The notes: generated by a model not told the origin, from the letters alone. Shown: positions 34,984 to 42,412, numbered from the stretch's first letter. The stretch is 64,000 nucleotides of DNA from Aliivibrio salmonicida LFI1238 (GCF_000196495.1 NC_011312.1:1550001-1614000), one strand, 5' to 3'. Program-made: numbers and translations.

Positions 34984-35579
34984 ATGGAAACTGTAGCAGA
35001 TGTACTTTATCGGCAAATGACATCATGGAGGGGCACGTACTATAAAGAGTTTTTGAAGCAAGATATATCAACGCTTTTCCCACAACCGAGCAAAATCTTC
35101 ACTAGGAATTTGCTTAAGGATATACAGAGCCCATCCAGTTAGTAATCATTGGTCATTTGTACTTTGATTATTTTCTGTTTCGAGCTTTAGAAGAGTCAGG
35201 AATTAACAGCAACGGAAGGCGATATCAATCATTCAAAGCAAAGCTAAATAAGTCGCAAGAATTAGAACTATTAACCCAGCTGCAATATGAGTTTCTTGAT
35301 GAAATAAATAAGCTTAGAAATCGCTTTGTCCACAATGTTTTTTTCGATGTTACTAGTTGGGACCCAACAACTTTGCCTCTTGTTAGAAACTACTCCCTAG
35401 TTATCACTCTGCGCGGTAAAGGTGTTGCGGTAGTTTTAGACGTTGCTGAATATGAAGCAATGCAAGAAAAAATAGAATTACTGGAAGAAGTGCAGCAAGC
35501 TGAAGCTCAAATCGCTAGTGGTTTTGGTTTATCAAATGAAGATGCTCGTTCTAAAATATTGAGACGCTTACGTTCATGA
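34984..35579 (+). pseudogene. HEPN-like gene, frameshifted and fused to a Phd/YefM antitoxin tail
   Basis: The ATG at 34984 (ribosome site ggagg) reads 'METVADVLYRQMTSWRGTYY' and stops at 35140-35142. The continuing sequence is in another frame, from about 35115: 'EPIQLVIIGHLYFDYFLFRA' and on to 'LRNRFVHNVFF'. The latter holds an Rx4H motif like HEPN RNase domains. After 'LPLVRNYSL' the same frame turns into the C-terminal half of a Phd/YefM antitoxin ('VITLRGKGVAVVLDVAEYEA', ending 'SKILRRLRS'). The antitoxin part is therefore missing its DNA-binding half. The likely history is deletion between two cassettes, plus a separate frameshift. Confidence 0.7.
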
Positions 35580-35859
35580 ATGTTATTTGGTCGCCGCTTG
35601 CTTTAGATAAAATAGGGTAGACAATAGAATACATTGAGACAATCCATCTGTGGCAGAAAAATGGATTAATGATATATTCAACAAAGCTGAGAATTTAGGT
35701 TCATTTCAAGAGTTAGGTCGTCTTGTTCCTGAGCTAAACAGAGTCAATTATCGTGAAATCATTTTTGGTAATTACCGCATTATTTATAGCGTAACCTTAA
35801 GCATAAATATTTTAATGGTTCGTAACTGTAGTCAATTGCCGACTATGGCTGATATATAA
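35576..35859 (+). pseudogene. Decayed RelE/ParE-family toxin gene
   Basis: The ATG at 35576 overlaps the antitoxin stop (ATGA), the usual toxin-antitoxin coupling. It reads 'MNVIWSPLALDKIG', then TAG at 35618-35620, then 'TIEYIE'. A frameshift near 35640 leads into 'NPSVAEKWINDIFNKAENLG' and 'LNRVNYREIIFGNYRIIYSV', which are typical RelE/ParE toxin core sequences. With a nonsense codon and a frameshift, no active toxin should be made. Confidence 0.82.
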
Positions 35860-35862
35860 AAT

Positions 35863-35892
35863 TATAACAAATTCATCAACGCGGCGTTAAAC
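35863..35892 (+). repeat. Collapsed attC remnant
   Basis: About 30 nt (ataacaaattcatcaacgcg, then gcgttaaac) hold what look like the two outer ends of an attC, with the roughly 90-nt middle deleted. The final gttaaac (35886-35892) is the left junction of the inverted relBE cassette. Confidence 0.55.
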
Positions 35893-35900
35893 CGCCATGG

Positions 35901-36185
35901 TCAAATCCTGTGCATCGCTTTTTTGTATACGTCGCTGCGTTCTCTTTTGCCAACAGCTAAAACGGTGACAATTATTACGTCATCCTCAACTTTGTATACT
36001 AATCGGTAACCAGACTGTCGTAGCTTAATTTTGTATAAATTGTCAGCGCCTGATAGCTTTGACGCAGGAACGTGAGGATTATCTAAGCGTTCTAATAGCT
36101 TTTTCTTAAATTGCTCACGAAGTGTTGCACCGAGTTTATTCCATTCTTTATATGCGCTCTTTTTGAAGTCTAACTTATAAGTCAT
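35901..36185 (-). CDS. relE: RelE family toxin (mRNA interferase)
   Basis: A 94-aa RelE-type toxin. Family features are 'YKLDFKKSAYKEWNKLGATL' at the N-terminus, 'KLSGADNLYKIKLRQSGYRL' in the middle and 'VLAVGKRERSDVYKKA' at the end, including the catalytic Arg-rich region. Its start overlaps the end of the antitoxin gene by 11 bp. RelE cleaves mRNA on the ribosome and is held inactive by RelB. It is read opposite to the surrounding cassette genes and is intact, in contrast to the dead toxin next to it. Confidence 0.93.
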   Translation of the reverse strand: MTYKLDFKKSAYKEWNKLGATLREQFKKKLLERLDNPHVPASKLSGADNLYKIKLRQSGYRLVYKVEDDVIIVTVLAVGKRERSDVYKKAMHRI

Positions 36186-36423
36186 GGATGTTTACCGAAA
36201 TAGTTTCTTCATTCTCTCGTTCTGCGGCAAGGGATAATAGTTCTAGATCTTCAACTCTATCCAGCAATAGTTCATAAGCTTCTGCTGGCACACAATAAAA
36301 TGCAGGCTCATTCCTGTTTAGTATCGCAACAGCTTCACCGTAAGCACTTGAAGCAACTTTCATTGGGTTAGCTTTAAACTCGGTAATGCTTGCTGCAACA
36401 TCGGCTAAAATTCTAGTGGTCAT
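36175..36423 (-). CDS. relB: RelB/Phd family antitoxin
   Basis: An 82-aa antitoxin that begins 'MTTRILADVAASITEFKANP' and has 'AILNRNEPAFYCVPAEAYEL', a close match to RelB proteins carried on Vibrio cholerae superintegron cassettes. It binds and neutralises the toxin encoded immediately downstream and usually represses its own promoter, which should lie in 36424-36475. The pair is inverted in the cassette, so it must use its own promoter. Confidence 0.93.
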   Translation of the reverse strand: MTTRILADVAASITEFKANPMKVASSAYGEAVAILNRNEPAFYCVPAEAYELLLDRVEDLELLSLAAERENEETISVNIHDL

Positions 36424-36473
36424 AACGGTCTCTAATTAGGTTGATTATTCGGTCATTATAGCGTGTCATTGCG

Positions 36474-36530
36474 GTTTAACAAAGCAATCAACATGATTTA
36501 CTAGATTCGGCATTCAAGGTTTCTTTAGGT
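36474..36530 (+). repeat. Half attC site of the relBE cassette
   Basis: gtttaac (36474-36480) is the exact complement of gttaaac at 35886-35892, so together they delimit a relBE cassette. The following aaagcaatcaacatgattta and attcggcattc resemble the left arm of a VCR-type attC. The right arm is missing. Confidence 0.6.
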
Positions 36531-36558
36531 ACAATCAGGAAACTGTTTAAAAGTTAAG

Positions 36559-36666
36559 ATGTTACTATCATTTTTAAATGTTGAGCGTGATTGGATTCAT
36601 CAAATCGAGCAAGGAAATCACCTTGTTGACAGTTATTCAGAAAAAGGCCAGAGAATATTCAATTAA
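36559..36666 (+). CDS. Possible short remnant reading frame
   Basis: A 35-codon frame reads 'MLLSFLNVERDWIHQIEQGN' and ends 'QRIFN'. It lies between the half attC and the APH-family gene. It may be a remnant of a lost cassette gene. No family is recognised and there is no clear ribosome site. Confidence 0.2.
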   Translation: MLLSFLNVERDWIHQIEQGNHLVDSYSEKGQRIFN

Positions 36667-36715
36667 GAATGATAGCTAAATAAGCACAATATAAATAATA
36701 CTCATAAGGATATTC

Positions 36716-37504
36716 ATGGAAGAACTTCAAGGTGGGCGTGAAGGGCGGGTTTTCCGCTCTGAGAATAAGGTTTATCGACCACGTGGTAAGTGGTCTGAAA
36801 CCATACATAGTTTGTTGTCACATATTGCCGAAAATGGTTTTAATGCAGCTCCTAAGCCTTACGGTTTTGATGGCAAAGATAATGAAGTTTTATCTTATGT
36901 CGAAGGAGAGGTTTTCAATTATCCGCTAAAAGGCAATATTGCCACGATTGAAGCACTGACTTCTGCAGCTAAACTTCTTCGTTTATACCACGATGCATCT
37001 AGTCCGTTTCTATCAAATCATTCAGTTGAATCATTAGAGTGGATGCTTCCCAGTAGAGAACCTATGGAAGTTATCTGTCACGGAGACTACGCGCCATACA
37101 ATGTTGCATTGGTTGGATCAGAAACCGTGGGTATTATCGATTTTGATACTGCGCATCCCGCGCCGCGAGTTTGGGATATCGCTTATGCCGTGTATTGTTG
37201 GGCTCCATTTAAAACCCATGAGTATGATGCAATGGGGGATTTAGGATCTCAGTCTATACGAGCCAAGCAGTTTTGTGATGTTTATGGTTTGCTTGAAGCT
37301 GATCGTTTGGTTTTAGTTAAAGCAATGACAGAGAGAGTTCAAGCGTTGGTTGACCATATGCACAATGAAGCAAGTAATGGTAATCAAGCTTTTATCGAAA
37401 ATATCAAAGACGGTCACCATTTAGCGTATCTAGCAGATATCCAATATTTGAATGACAATGAGCAGTATATTACCGATGTAGTGGTTGGTAAAAAGTGCTT
37501 ATAA
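36716..37504 (+). CDS. Aminoglycoside phosphotransferase-family kinase (cassette gene)
   Basis: A 262-aa APH/choline-kinase-like protein. The catalytic loop is 'VICHGDYAPYNVAL' (near residue 120, HGDxxxxN), and the metal-binding Asp is in 'VGIIDFDTAHPAPRVWDIAY' (near 138). An N-terminal glycine-rich nucleotide loop 'GGREGRVFR' is at residues 6-14. Such cassette-borne kinases often have no known drug substrate, so resistance cannot be inferred. The ATG has ribosome site aaggat upstream. The gene ends next to a collapsed attC. Confidence 0.88.
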   Translation: MEELQGGREGRVFRSENKVYRPRGKWSETIHSLLSHIAENGFNAAPKPYGFDGKDNEVLSYVEGEVFNYPLKGNIATIEALTSAAKLLRLYHDASSPFLSNHSVESLEWMLPSREPMEVICHGDYAPYNVALVGSETVGIIDFDTAHPAPRVWDIAYAVYCWAPFKTHEYDAMGDLGSQSIRAKQFCDVYGLLEADRLVLVKAMTERVQALVDHMHNEASNGNQAFIENIKDGHHLAYLADIQYLNDNEQYITDVVVGKKCL

Positions 37505-37521
37505 CAACACTTTAAGAGGTT
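37502..37521 (+). repeat. attC remnant that supplies the NUDIX ribosome-binding site
   Basis: taacaacactttaagagg corresponds to the first about 18 nt of a VCR-type attC. The rest is deleted, so the conserved tttaagagg element now lies 6 bp before the NUDIX start codon and looks like a Shine-Dalgarno sequence (aagagg). Confidence 0.6.
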
Positions 37522-37525
37522 AATT

Positions 37526-37978
37526 ATGATCCCTTTAAATACATCAATTGTGTCAGGCGTGGCATTATCTAAAATTGATGGCGAAGAAAAAATTCTACTC
37601 ATGAAAAGAGTAAAAGGTGGCTTTTGGTGTCATGTCGCAGGCTCAATTGAAGAAGAGGAAACCGGCATTGATGCCATCGTTCGTGAGTTCAAGGAAGAGA
37701 CTCAAATTGAAGTGTCAAACCTATTCAATGCTCAGTTTCTAGAACAATTTTATGAAGCTAGCGTTAATGTCATTCAGCTTATCCCTGTTTTCGTTGTGAT
37801 GTGTCCACCAGAGCAAGAGGTGGTTCTAAATGAAGAGCATACAGAATATAAGTGGTGTAGTTTAGAAGAAGCACTAGAGTTGGTCCCATTTCCAAATCAA
37901 CACGCAGTGTTTAAGCATGTATGGTCGTATTTCGTAGAAAAGCCAGTCAATGCGCTTTATCGAGTAGATGTCGGCTAG
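37526..37978 (+). CDS. NUDIX hydrolase (cassette gene)
   Basis: A 150-aa NUDIX pyrophosphohydrolase. The NUDIX box runs from 'GSIEEEETGIDAIVREFKEE' at residues 46-65, fitting Gx5Ex7REUxEE, with Gln instead of the usual Gly after the Glu pair. Such enzymes hydrolyse nucleoside diphosphates linked to another group; the substrate is not predictable. It lies between two damaged attC sites and its ribosome site derives from the first. Confidence 0.9.
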   Translation: MIPLNTSIVSGVALSKIDGEEKILLMKRVKGGFWCHVAGSIEEEETGIDAIVREFKEETQIEVSNLFNAQFLEQFYEASVNVIQLIPVFVVMCPPEQEVVLNEEHTEYKWCSLEEALELVPFPNQHAVFKHVWSYFVEKPVNALYRVDVG

Positions 37979-38022
37979 CAAACAATTTAAGAGCGATTTT
38001 CAGTGGATGGTATTTTTCATTC
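37976..38022 (+). repeat. Half attC site after the NUDIX gene
   Basis: tagcaaacaatttaagagcg and the nearby ggtatttttcattcc resemble the left arm of the intact attC sites at 26695 and 27245. The right arm and the R' core are missing, so this cassette can no longer be excised cleanly. Confidence 0.55.
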
Positions 38023-38059
38023 CATATGGCTCTTTCTCATTAAAAATGGAGTTATTTAT

Positions 38060-38503
38060 ATGGAAATAGTAAAAGTAAAACTTGGTGAGCTAGGAATTGT
38101 TAGCCCGCTGTTTGATGCATATCGTGTGTTTTATGGACAAAAGAGTAACTCAGAATTAGCTTTTGATTTCTTATCTCAAAGAGTTAAAAATGAAGAGTCA
38201 GTCATATTTTTAGCATTAAATGAGAGTGGTGAAGGCATGGGTTTTACTCAACTTTATCATGGCTTCTCATCAGTATCAGCAGCTAGAGTATGGGTATTAA
38301 ATGATTTGTATGTTGCACCTGAGTTTAGGAATAATGGCGTAGCAAAACAGTTAATGAATGCAGCAAAAGAGTTGGCTTTAGTGGATAACGTAAAAGGGTT
38401 ATCGTTAGAGACAGCAGAAGATAATGTAAACGCTCAGAAGCTTTATGAATCTCTAGGCTATGTTAGAGAATTAGGAACGTATCATTACTTCTTGAAGCTA
38501 TAG
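38060..38503 (+). CDS. GNAT acetyltransferase (cassette gene)
   Basis: A 147-aa GNAT-family N-acetyltransferase. The ATG at 38060 is preferred over an in-frame upstream start at 38003 because aatggag lies just before it and the conserved fold begins 'MEIVKVKLGELGIVSPLFDA'. The acetyl-CoA binding motif is 'LYVAPEFRNNGVAKQLMNAA' (near residue 91) and the C-terminal motif is 'NVNAQKLYESLGYVRE'. The substrate is unknown. It follows a half attC, so it is a former cassette gene. Confidence 0.88.
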   Translation: MEIVKVKLGELGIVSPLFDAYRVFYGQKSNSELAFDFLSQRVKNEESVIFLALNESGEGMGFTQLYHGFSSVSAARVWVLNDLYVAPEFRNNGVAKQLMNAAKELALVDNVKGLSLETAEDNVNAQKLYESLGYVRELGTYHYFLKL

Positions 38504-38594
38504 GCATCAATGTAAGCATTGACTTTGATAATCAAATATTTAAATTAGAAAATTCTTGGTTATCAGCAATATAACTAAATGCAGCAATATTTTT

Positions 38595-38708
38595 ATGACC
38601 TTTGTATGGTACGCCCATTTAAAAGAACTCAATAATAAACCGTGGCTAATTACGGCCTTAATCCGTTGGGGTATCGCCTTATTTGAATACATACCTTACG
38701 ATAAGTGA
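38595..38708 (+). pseudogene. Fragment of a DUF486 (DMT-superfamily) membrane protein gene
   Basis: A 37-codon frame containing 'MTFVWYAHLKELNNKPWLI' and 'ALIRWGIALFEYIPYDK'. It matches the middle of the roughly 110-aa DUF486 membrane protein family. Both the first helix and the C-terminal two helices are missing, so this is a remnant. Confidence 0.75.
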
Positions 38709-38813
38709 AGCATTAATTTAGCATATTCTTACGAGAACCCGTCTGGATATGCTATATCTTCGCTTTTGGTCGATAAGTACACTGCGGCTTCAATTTTTGT
38801 ATGGAATAAAACA

Positions 38814-39356
38814 GTGTATAAAATACTCCCATTGCTTGTAACCGTATGTTCATTTTCAACATTTGCAGAAGAAACAAATACGCCATATCAAGATGTATAT
38901 GTTGCGGCAGGTTATTCCTCACATGAAATATCAGATAAAACTGGTGATGCGTTTGATGCGTTTGATGGGTATTTTGGCGCTAGAAACATCTATGCGAACT
39001 CTTTTTTCGTTGGTGGCGAAGTTGAAGGGAAAATAATTAAAAATTCATCGCTTAAAGATTCAACTGGCTTTAAAGAGAAGTATGCATTTTCAGCAAATAT
39101 TCCTTTAGGGAAGAGATTTGAGCTGTCTGATGCTATCGATCTTGATGCCTATGGGTTAATCGGCTATTCAATGTTAAAGACAGAACCATCAATGGATGAT
39201 TCCTCGTACGGCTTCAAATACGGTGCAGGGGTGGATCTTAATATGACGGATTGGTTTATTGGTGTTCGTTACACTACTGTCGATTTACATTCTGATGTGG
39301 ATCAAAAAGACATTTCATTACTCGTTGGCTATAAACTTCATTCATTGTTTAATTAA
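38814..39356 (+). CDS. Outer-membrane beta-barrel protein
   Basis: A protein of about 180 aa with a signal peptide ('VYKILPLLVTVCSFSTFAEE') and an alternating beta-strand pattern ending in 'LLVGYKLHSLFN', typical of small 8-stranded OmpA-like or opacity-type barrels. The frame is open upstream to 38766 (TTG). GTG at 38814 gives the most natural signal peptide, but the start is uncertain. No ligand can be predicted. A terminator follows at 39400. Confidence 0.72.
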   Translation: MYKILPLLVTVCSFSTFAEETNTPYQDVYVAAGYSSHEISDKTGDAFDAFDGYFGARNIYANSFFVGGEVEGKIIKNSSLKDSTGFKEKYAFSANIPLGKRFELSDAIDLDAYGLIGYSMLKTEPSMDDSSYGFKYGAGVDLNMTDWFIGVRYTTVDLHSDVDQKDISLLVGYKLHSLFN

Positions 39357-39399
39357 TACAATTATTGATTTGTGCTGAAAATGCAGTAGTGGCACCAAG

Positions 39400-39431
39400 A
39401 AAGCTCGTTATTTTTTTACCGAGCTTTTCTC
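39400..39431 (+). terminator. Rho-independent terminator after the barrel protein gene
   Basis: The stem aaagctcg / cgagcttt has a T-rich loop and is followed by tctcgtttt. It begins 43 bp after the stop codon. Confidence 0.7.
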
Positions 39432-39518
39432 GTTTTAATGCAATAAATTAAAATCAATTTTTACAATAATAAACGCATTGTATTGGTGTCTGTTTTCGTT
39501 CTAGTTAGGGGCTTCATT

Positions 39519-39914
39519 ATGTGGAAATTATGGTTTTGGATTGAGTTGTTTTTTGTCGTGTTTTCAATGGTATATTCAATTAAAAATGGCGACTACTTCA
39601 GTGCCTTACCCTCTTTTATGATTGGGGTACTGGCTGCTTCCTATGGTTATGCATATCAAAAAGCGATTTGGGAGCGTGGGGTGTGGAAAGTACTATTTAT
39701 TTTTCAGGTATGTATGACATTGCCTTTGTTGATGCTTACTTTTTACAGCATGGGTTTTGTTGATACTCATTTTATATCAAATTGGTTAATTGCTATTGGT
39801 TTTATGCTGTTTTTAGTTTTGCTTATTCTTCCAACCTATAAATATGGATATTGTTCCAATGAGTTATGGAGAAATGCACAAATCAAAGAGGATGAAAATC
39901 AAGGTCATAGGTAG
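39519..39914 (+). CDS. Inner-membrane protein of unknown function
   Basis: A 131-aa protein with four hydrophobic segments (about residues 3-20, 28-45, 60-80 and 88-106) and a polar C-terminus. The ATG at 39519 ('MWKLWFWIELFF') is chosen over an in-frame GTG at 39483 because the hydrophobic N-terminus then starts the protein and ggggctt precedes it. I recognise no family. Before the IS630 insertion its stop codon was only about 6 bp from the acyltransferase start, so the two formed an operon. Confidence 0.6.
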   Translation: MWKLWFWIELFFVVFSMVYSIKNGDYFSALPSFMIGVLAASYGYAYQKAIWERGVWKVLFIFQVCMTLPLLMLTFYSMGFVDTHFISNWLIAIGFMLFLVLLILPTYKYGYCSNELWRNAQIKEDENQGHR

Positions 39915-40019
39915 TTAGCTAAGTAGTTAATGATAAGTTTTCGAGAATGAAGATTTCGCCTTTACCATATATCCATATGGTATTAAAATGAGTATTTTAA
40001 CGTCAGTGTCTATATCATA

Positions 40020-40442
40020 ATGAAAGCAGTTAATCCTTTAACAGACAATGAAAAAATAACCCTAAAAGAAGCGATCGCTAATCATCCAAAAAATAGAGTA
40101 AGAATACGAGCACATGCGATTATTCTCAGTGATAAAGGCTACTCTATTTTAGCGTTAACTGATATTTTAGACGCTAAATTTGAGACCATATCGTCATGGA
40201 TAGACCATTGGGAAGCCTGTGGAATGCTCGGATTGTATGACGCTGTTCGTATAGGTAGAAAACCTATTTACACAGAAGCAGAAGTATATCGTTTGAAGTC
40301 ATTGGTTGATGAAGAGCCACATCAACTTAAACGAGCACAAGCAATACTTGAAGAAGAAACAGGTAAAAAATCCAGCTTAGACACTATTAAACGAAATATA
40401 AAAAAAGTGATTACAGTTACAAAAGAGCCCGACACTCATTAA
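40020..40442 (+). CDS. IS630 transposase, ORF A, copy 2
   Basis: The 140-aa DNA-binding half is identical in translation to the other two copies. It contains the slippery heptamer at 40400-40406 that should direct ribosomes into ORF B. Confidence 0.9.
   Translation: MKAVNPLTDNEKITLKEAIANHPKNRVRIRAHAIILSDKGYSILALTDILDAKFETISSWIDHWEACGMLGLYDAVRIGRKPIYTEAEVYRLKSLVDEEPHQLKRAQAILEEETGKKSSLDTIKRNIKKVITVTKEPDTH
40400..40406 (+). promoter_or_regulatory. Programmed -1 frameshift site (A_AAA_AAA)
   Basis: Seven A residues are read as (at)A AAA AAA in the ORF A frame, the canonical -1 slippery phase. After a -1 slip the frame continues 'KKSDYSYKRARHSLKLKR' without a stop straight into ORF B. That joining sequence matches the usual interdomain segment of IS630 transposases. 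The same site exists in the other copies at 32240-32246 (minus strand) and 50650-50656. Confidence 0.78.
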
Positions 40443-40459
40443 AGTTAAAGCGGGACGAT

Positions 40460-41026
40460 ATGAAATTCAATAATTTCAGTAATATATTGAATTCATTGAT
40501 TGAAATGGAACGTACGAATAAATGTGAACTCTTTTATTTTGATGAGTCAGGCTTTAGTCAGAAATCTAATCTTCCTTATTGTTGGGGACCTATCGGTGTT
40601 CAATCGCTAAGGCCTGCTCATTCACACAGCAAACGGCTCAATGTTCTTGGCTTCTTAAGTAGACAAGGTAAATTGAGTTTTCAAACAACGGAAGGAAGAG
40701 TAACTACCGATACAGTAATTGATGCATTTGAGCACTTTATCAACGCACGAAAAAACGATAAGCCATGCTTTATTATCTTAGATAATGCCTCTTTTCATAG
40801 GTCAGCAAAATTTAAACAAAAATTGCATGAGTGGTTGATGAATGATGTATTAGTTTGTTATCTACCACCGTACTCTCCAGAGCTCAATATCATTGAGATA
40901 TTGTGGAAGAAAGTAAAATATGAATGGTTACCATGTGAAGCGTTCAAAACGTTTGAAGACCTCAGTATTAACATCAAAAACATATTAAATTATTACGGCG
41001 AAAAATTCACAATAACTTTTGCGTGA
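40460..41026 (+). CDS. IS630 transposase, ORF B, copy 2
   Basis: The 188-aa catalytic half with the DDE residues is identical in translation to the other copies. The base just upstream differs (cgggacg here, cgtgacg in the other two); this is synonymous in the fused frame. Confidence 0.9.
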   Translation: MKFNNFSNILNSLIEMERTNKCELFYFDESGFSQKSNLPYCWGPIGVQSLRPAHSHSKRLNVLGFLSRQGKLSFQTTEGRVTTDTVIDAFEHFINARKNDKPCFIILDNASFHRSAKFKQKLHEWLMNDVLVCYLPPYSPELNIIEILWKKVKYEWLPCEAFKTFEDLSINIKNILNYYGEKFTITFA

Positions 41027-41032
41027 CTACTT

Positions 41033-42025
41033 ATGACTCGTAGATATTTAATTGATAATACAAAATGTATTATGATTACCTTAGTAGTGTTGGGACATTT
41101 TATAGAACCTTTGATTAATTCTAATAATATAATTAAATCAATTTTTATGAGTATATATTCTGTACATATGCCTATATTTGTTATGTTATCTGGTGTATTT
41201 AGTCGAAACGAATTTAAAAAAGAAAACATGATAAAACTGATAAATTCGATATTTATTCCATTTTTTATGTTTACCTTATTATATGAAGCTTTCTATTTTT
41301 TATTTACTGGTTCTCTTAGTAGTTATACTGTTAATTTTCAACCATTCTGGTTGTTATGGTTTTTATTTAGCTTGTTTATTTGGAAGCTATTACTTCCTAT
41401 CTTGTTAAAGTCTCATTACCCAGTTTGTTTTAGTTTGATGATATCGTTAATTGCAGGATATATTGATAGCATTGGTTATTTTATGGGGATATTGAGGACA
41501 ATTTATTTTTTGCCATTTTTTATTGTTGGTTATAAATGGATAGGAAACTTAATTGAATGTAAAAAACTTCGAAAGATCCCTAAATCAGTATATTTTGTAA
41601 TTTTAATCTTTAATATGGTCTTTTTTTTATTAATAACAGATTTTTCTCATACTTGGCTGTATGGCAGCATACCTTACGCTAAATTAGGTTCTGATGGGTG
41701 GAGAGCTGTTGGCATTCGACTGGTATTATACAGTGTTTCTTTTATAAGCTCTTTTGCAATATTAATGGTGATTCCAAGGAAAAAAAGCGTGCTATCAAAA
41801 AATGGAAGTAATTCTATATACGTTTATCTATGGCATGGTTTTATTGTGAAGATATGTATTTGGTTTGGATTTCTTCAATGGCTCAAACTGAAGGATCCTA
41901 TCGTTACTATGTTTGTTTTATTCTTAATATCTATACTTTTAACATTAGGTCTATCGACAGATAAGGTAAGAAAGAAAACACAACGGATACTGCCTAAAAT
42001 TAAGGTGACAATCCTTCGCGGTTAA
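41033..42025 (+). CDS. Acyltransferase family 3 membrane protein
   Basis: A 330-aa integral membrane O-acyltransferase of the Acyl_transf_3 family (COG3594-like, relatives acetylate sugars in surface polysaccharides). The N-terminus has the family motif 'IDNTKCIMITLVVLGHFIEP' with the key His. 'YSVHMPIFVMLSGVFSRN' follows, then about nine more membrane segments and 'SIYVYLWHGFIVK' near residue 262. The start codon ATG overlaps the TA duplication of IS630 copy 2, so the native ribosome site and promoter have been replaced by the IS end. Expression is now questionable. Confidence 0.88.
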   Translation: MTRRYLIDNTKCIMITLVVLGHFIEPLINSNNIIKSIFMSIYSVHMPIFVMLSGVFSRNEFKKENMIKLINSIFIPFFMFTLLYEAFYFLFTGSLSSYTVNFQPFWLLWFLFSLFIWKLLLPILLKSHYPVCFSLMISLIAGYIDSIGYFMGILRTIYFLPFFIVGYKWIGNLIECKKLRKIPKSVYFVILIFNMVFFLLITDFSHTWLYGSIPYAKLGSDGWRAVGIRLVLYSVSFISSFAILMVIPRKKSVLSKNGSNSIYVYLWHGFIVKICIWFGFLQWLKLKDPIVTMFVLFLISILLTLGLSTDKVRKKTQRILPKIKVTILRG

Positions 42026-42166
42026 GTATTGGCCGTAATAATTTCATCGACACGATTCTTTACACTCTACACCTTCAGTTTGCCGAGTATTTCTCGTTTT
42101 AAATGATCAATCTTAGGTATAGTAGTAAGTCTGTTATGTAGGGCTAAACATAAGGATAATTAATTT

Positions 42167-42412
42167 ATGACTAACATTAATGACATCACCGTATTTTTTG
42201 GTTGGTGCTCCATAATAAATATGGGGTTTTTAGTTTTTGCTGCGTTATTTCTTACTTTATTTAACGATTTTATTATTAACGTCCACAGTAAAATACTTGG
42301 CATCTCTTCATCAGAACTTCCGTCATTGTATTTTAAATATTTGGCTAATTATAAAATTGGAATTCTAATCTTTAATCTAGTGCCATACATCGCTTTAAAA
42401 TTAATGGTTTAA
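42167..42412 (+). CDS. Small membrane protein, DUF6868-like
   Basis: An 81-aa protein with two membrane segments (about residues 17-35 and 63-79). The pattern 'FFGWCSIINMGFLVFAALFL' then 'LYFKYLANYKIGILIFNLVP' matches a small widespread membrane family (DUF6868). The function is unknown. The ATG has ribosome site aaggataatta upstream. Confidence 0.75.
   Translation: MTNINDITVFFGWCSIINMGFLVFAALFLTLFNDFIINVHSKILGISSSELPSLYFKYLANYKIGILIFNLVPYIALKLMV

Larger units (their letters stand above)
39922..41031 (+). mobile_element. IS630-family insertion sequence, copy 2
   Basis: An 1110-bp element flanked by TA at 39920-39921 and 41032-41033. It is the same element as the copies at 31615 and 50164, but lacks one 8-bp unit (atatccat) in the leader before ORF A. 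It inserted between two operon genes, so that the downstream TA provides the A of the acyltransferase start codon. Confidence 0.95.

Noticed and set aside
36716..37504. Aminoglycoside resistance gene
   Set aside because: It has the APH kinase fold motifs, but it is not recognisable as any known resistance enzyme; many cassette-borne family members have other substrates.
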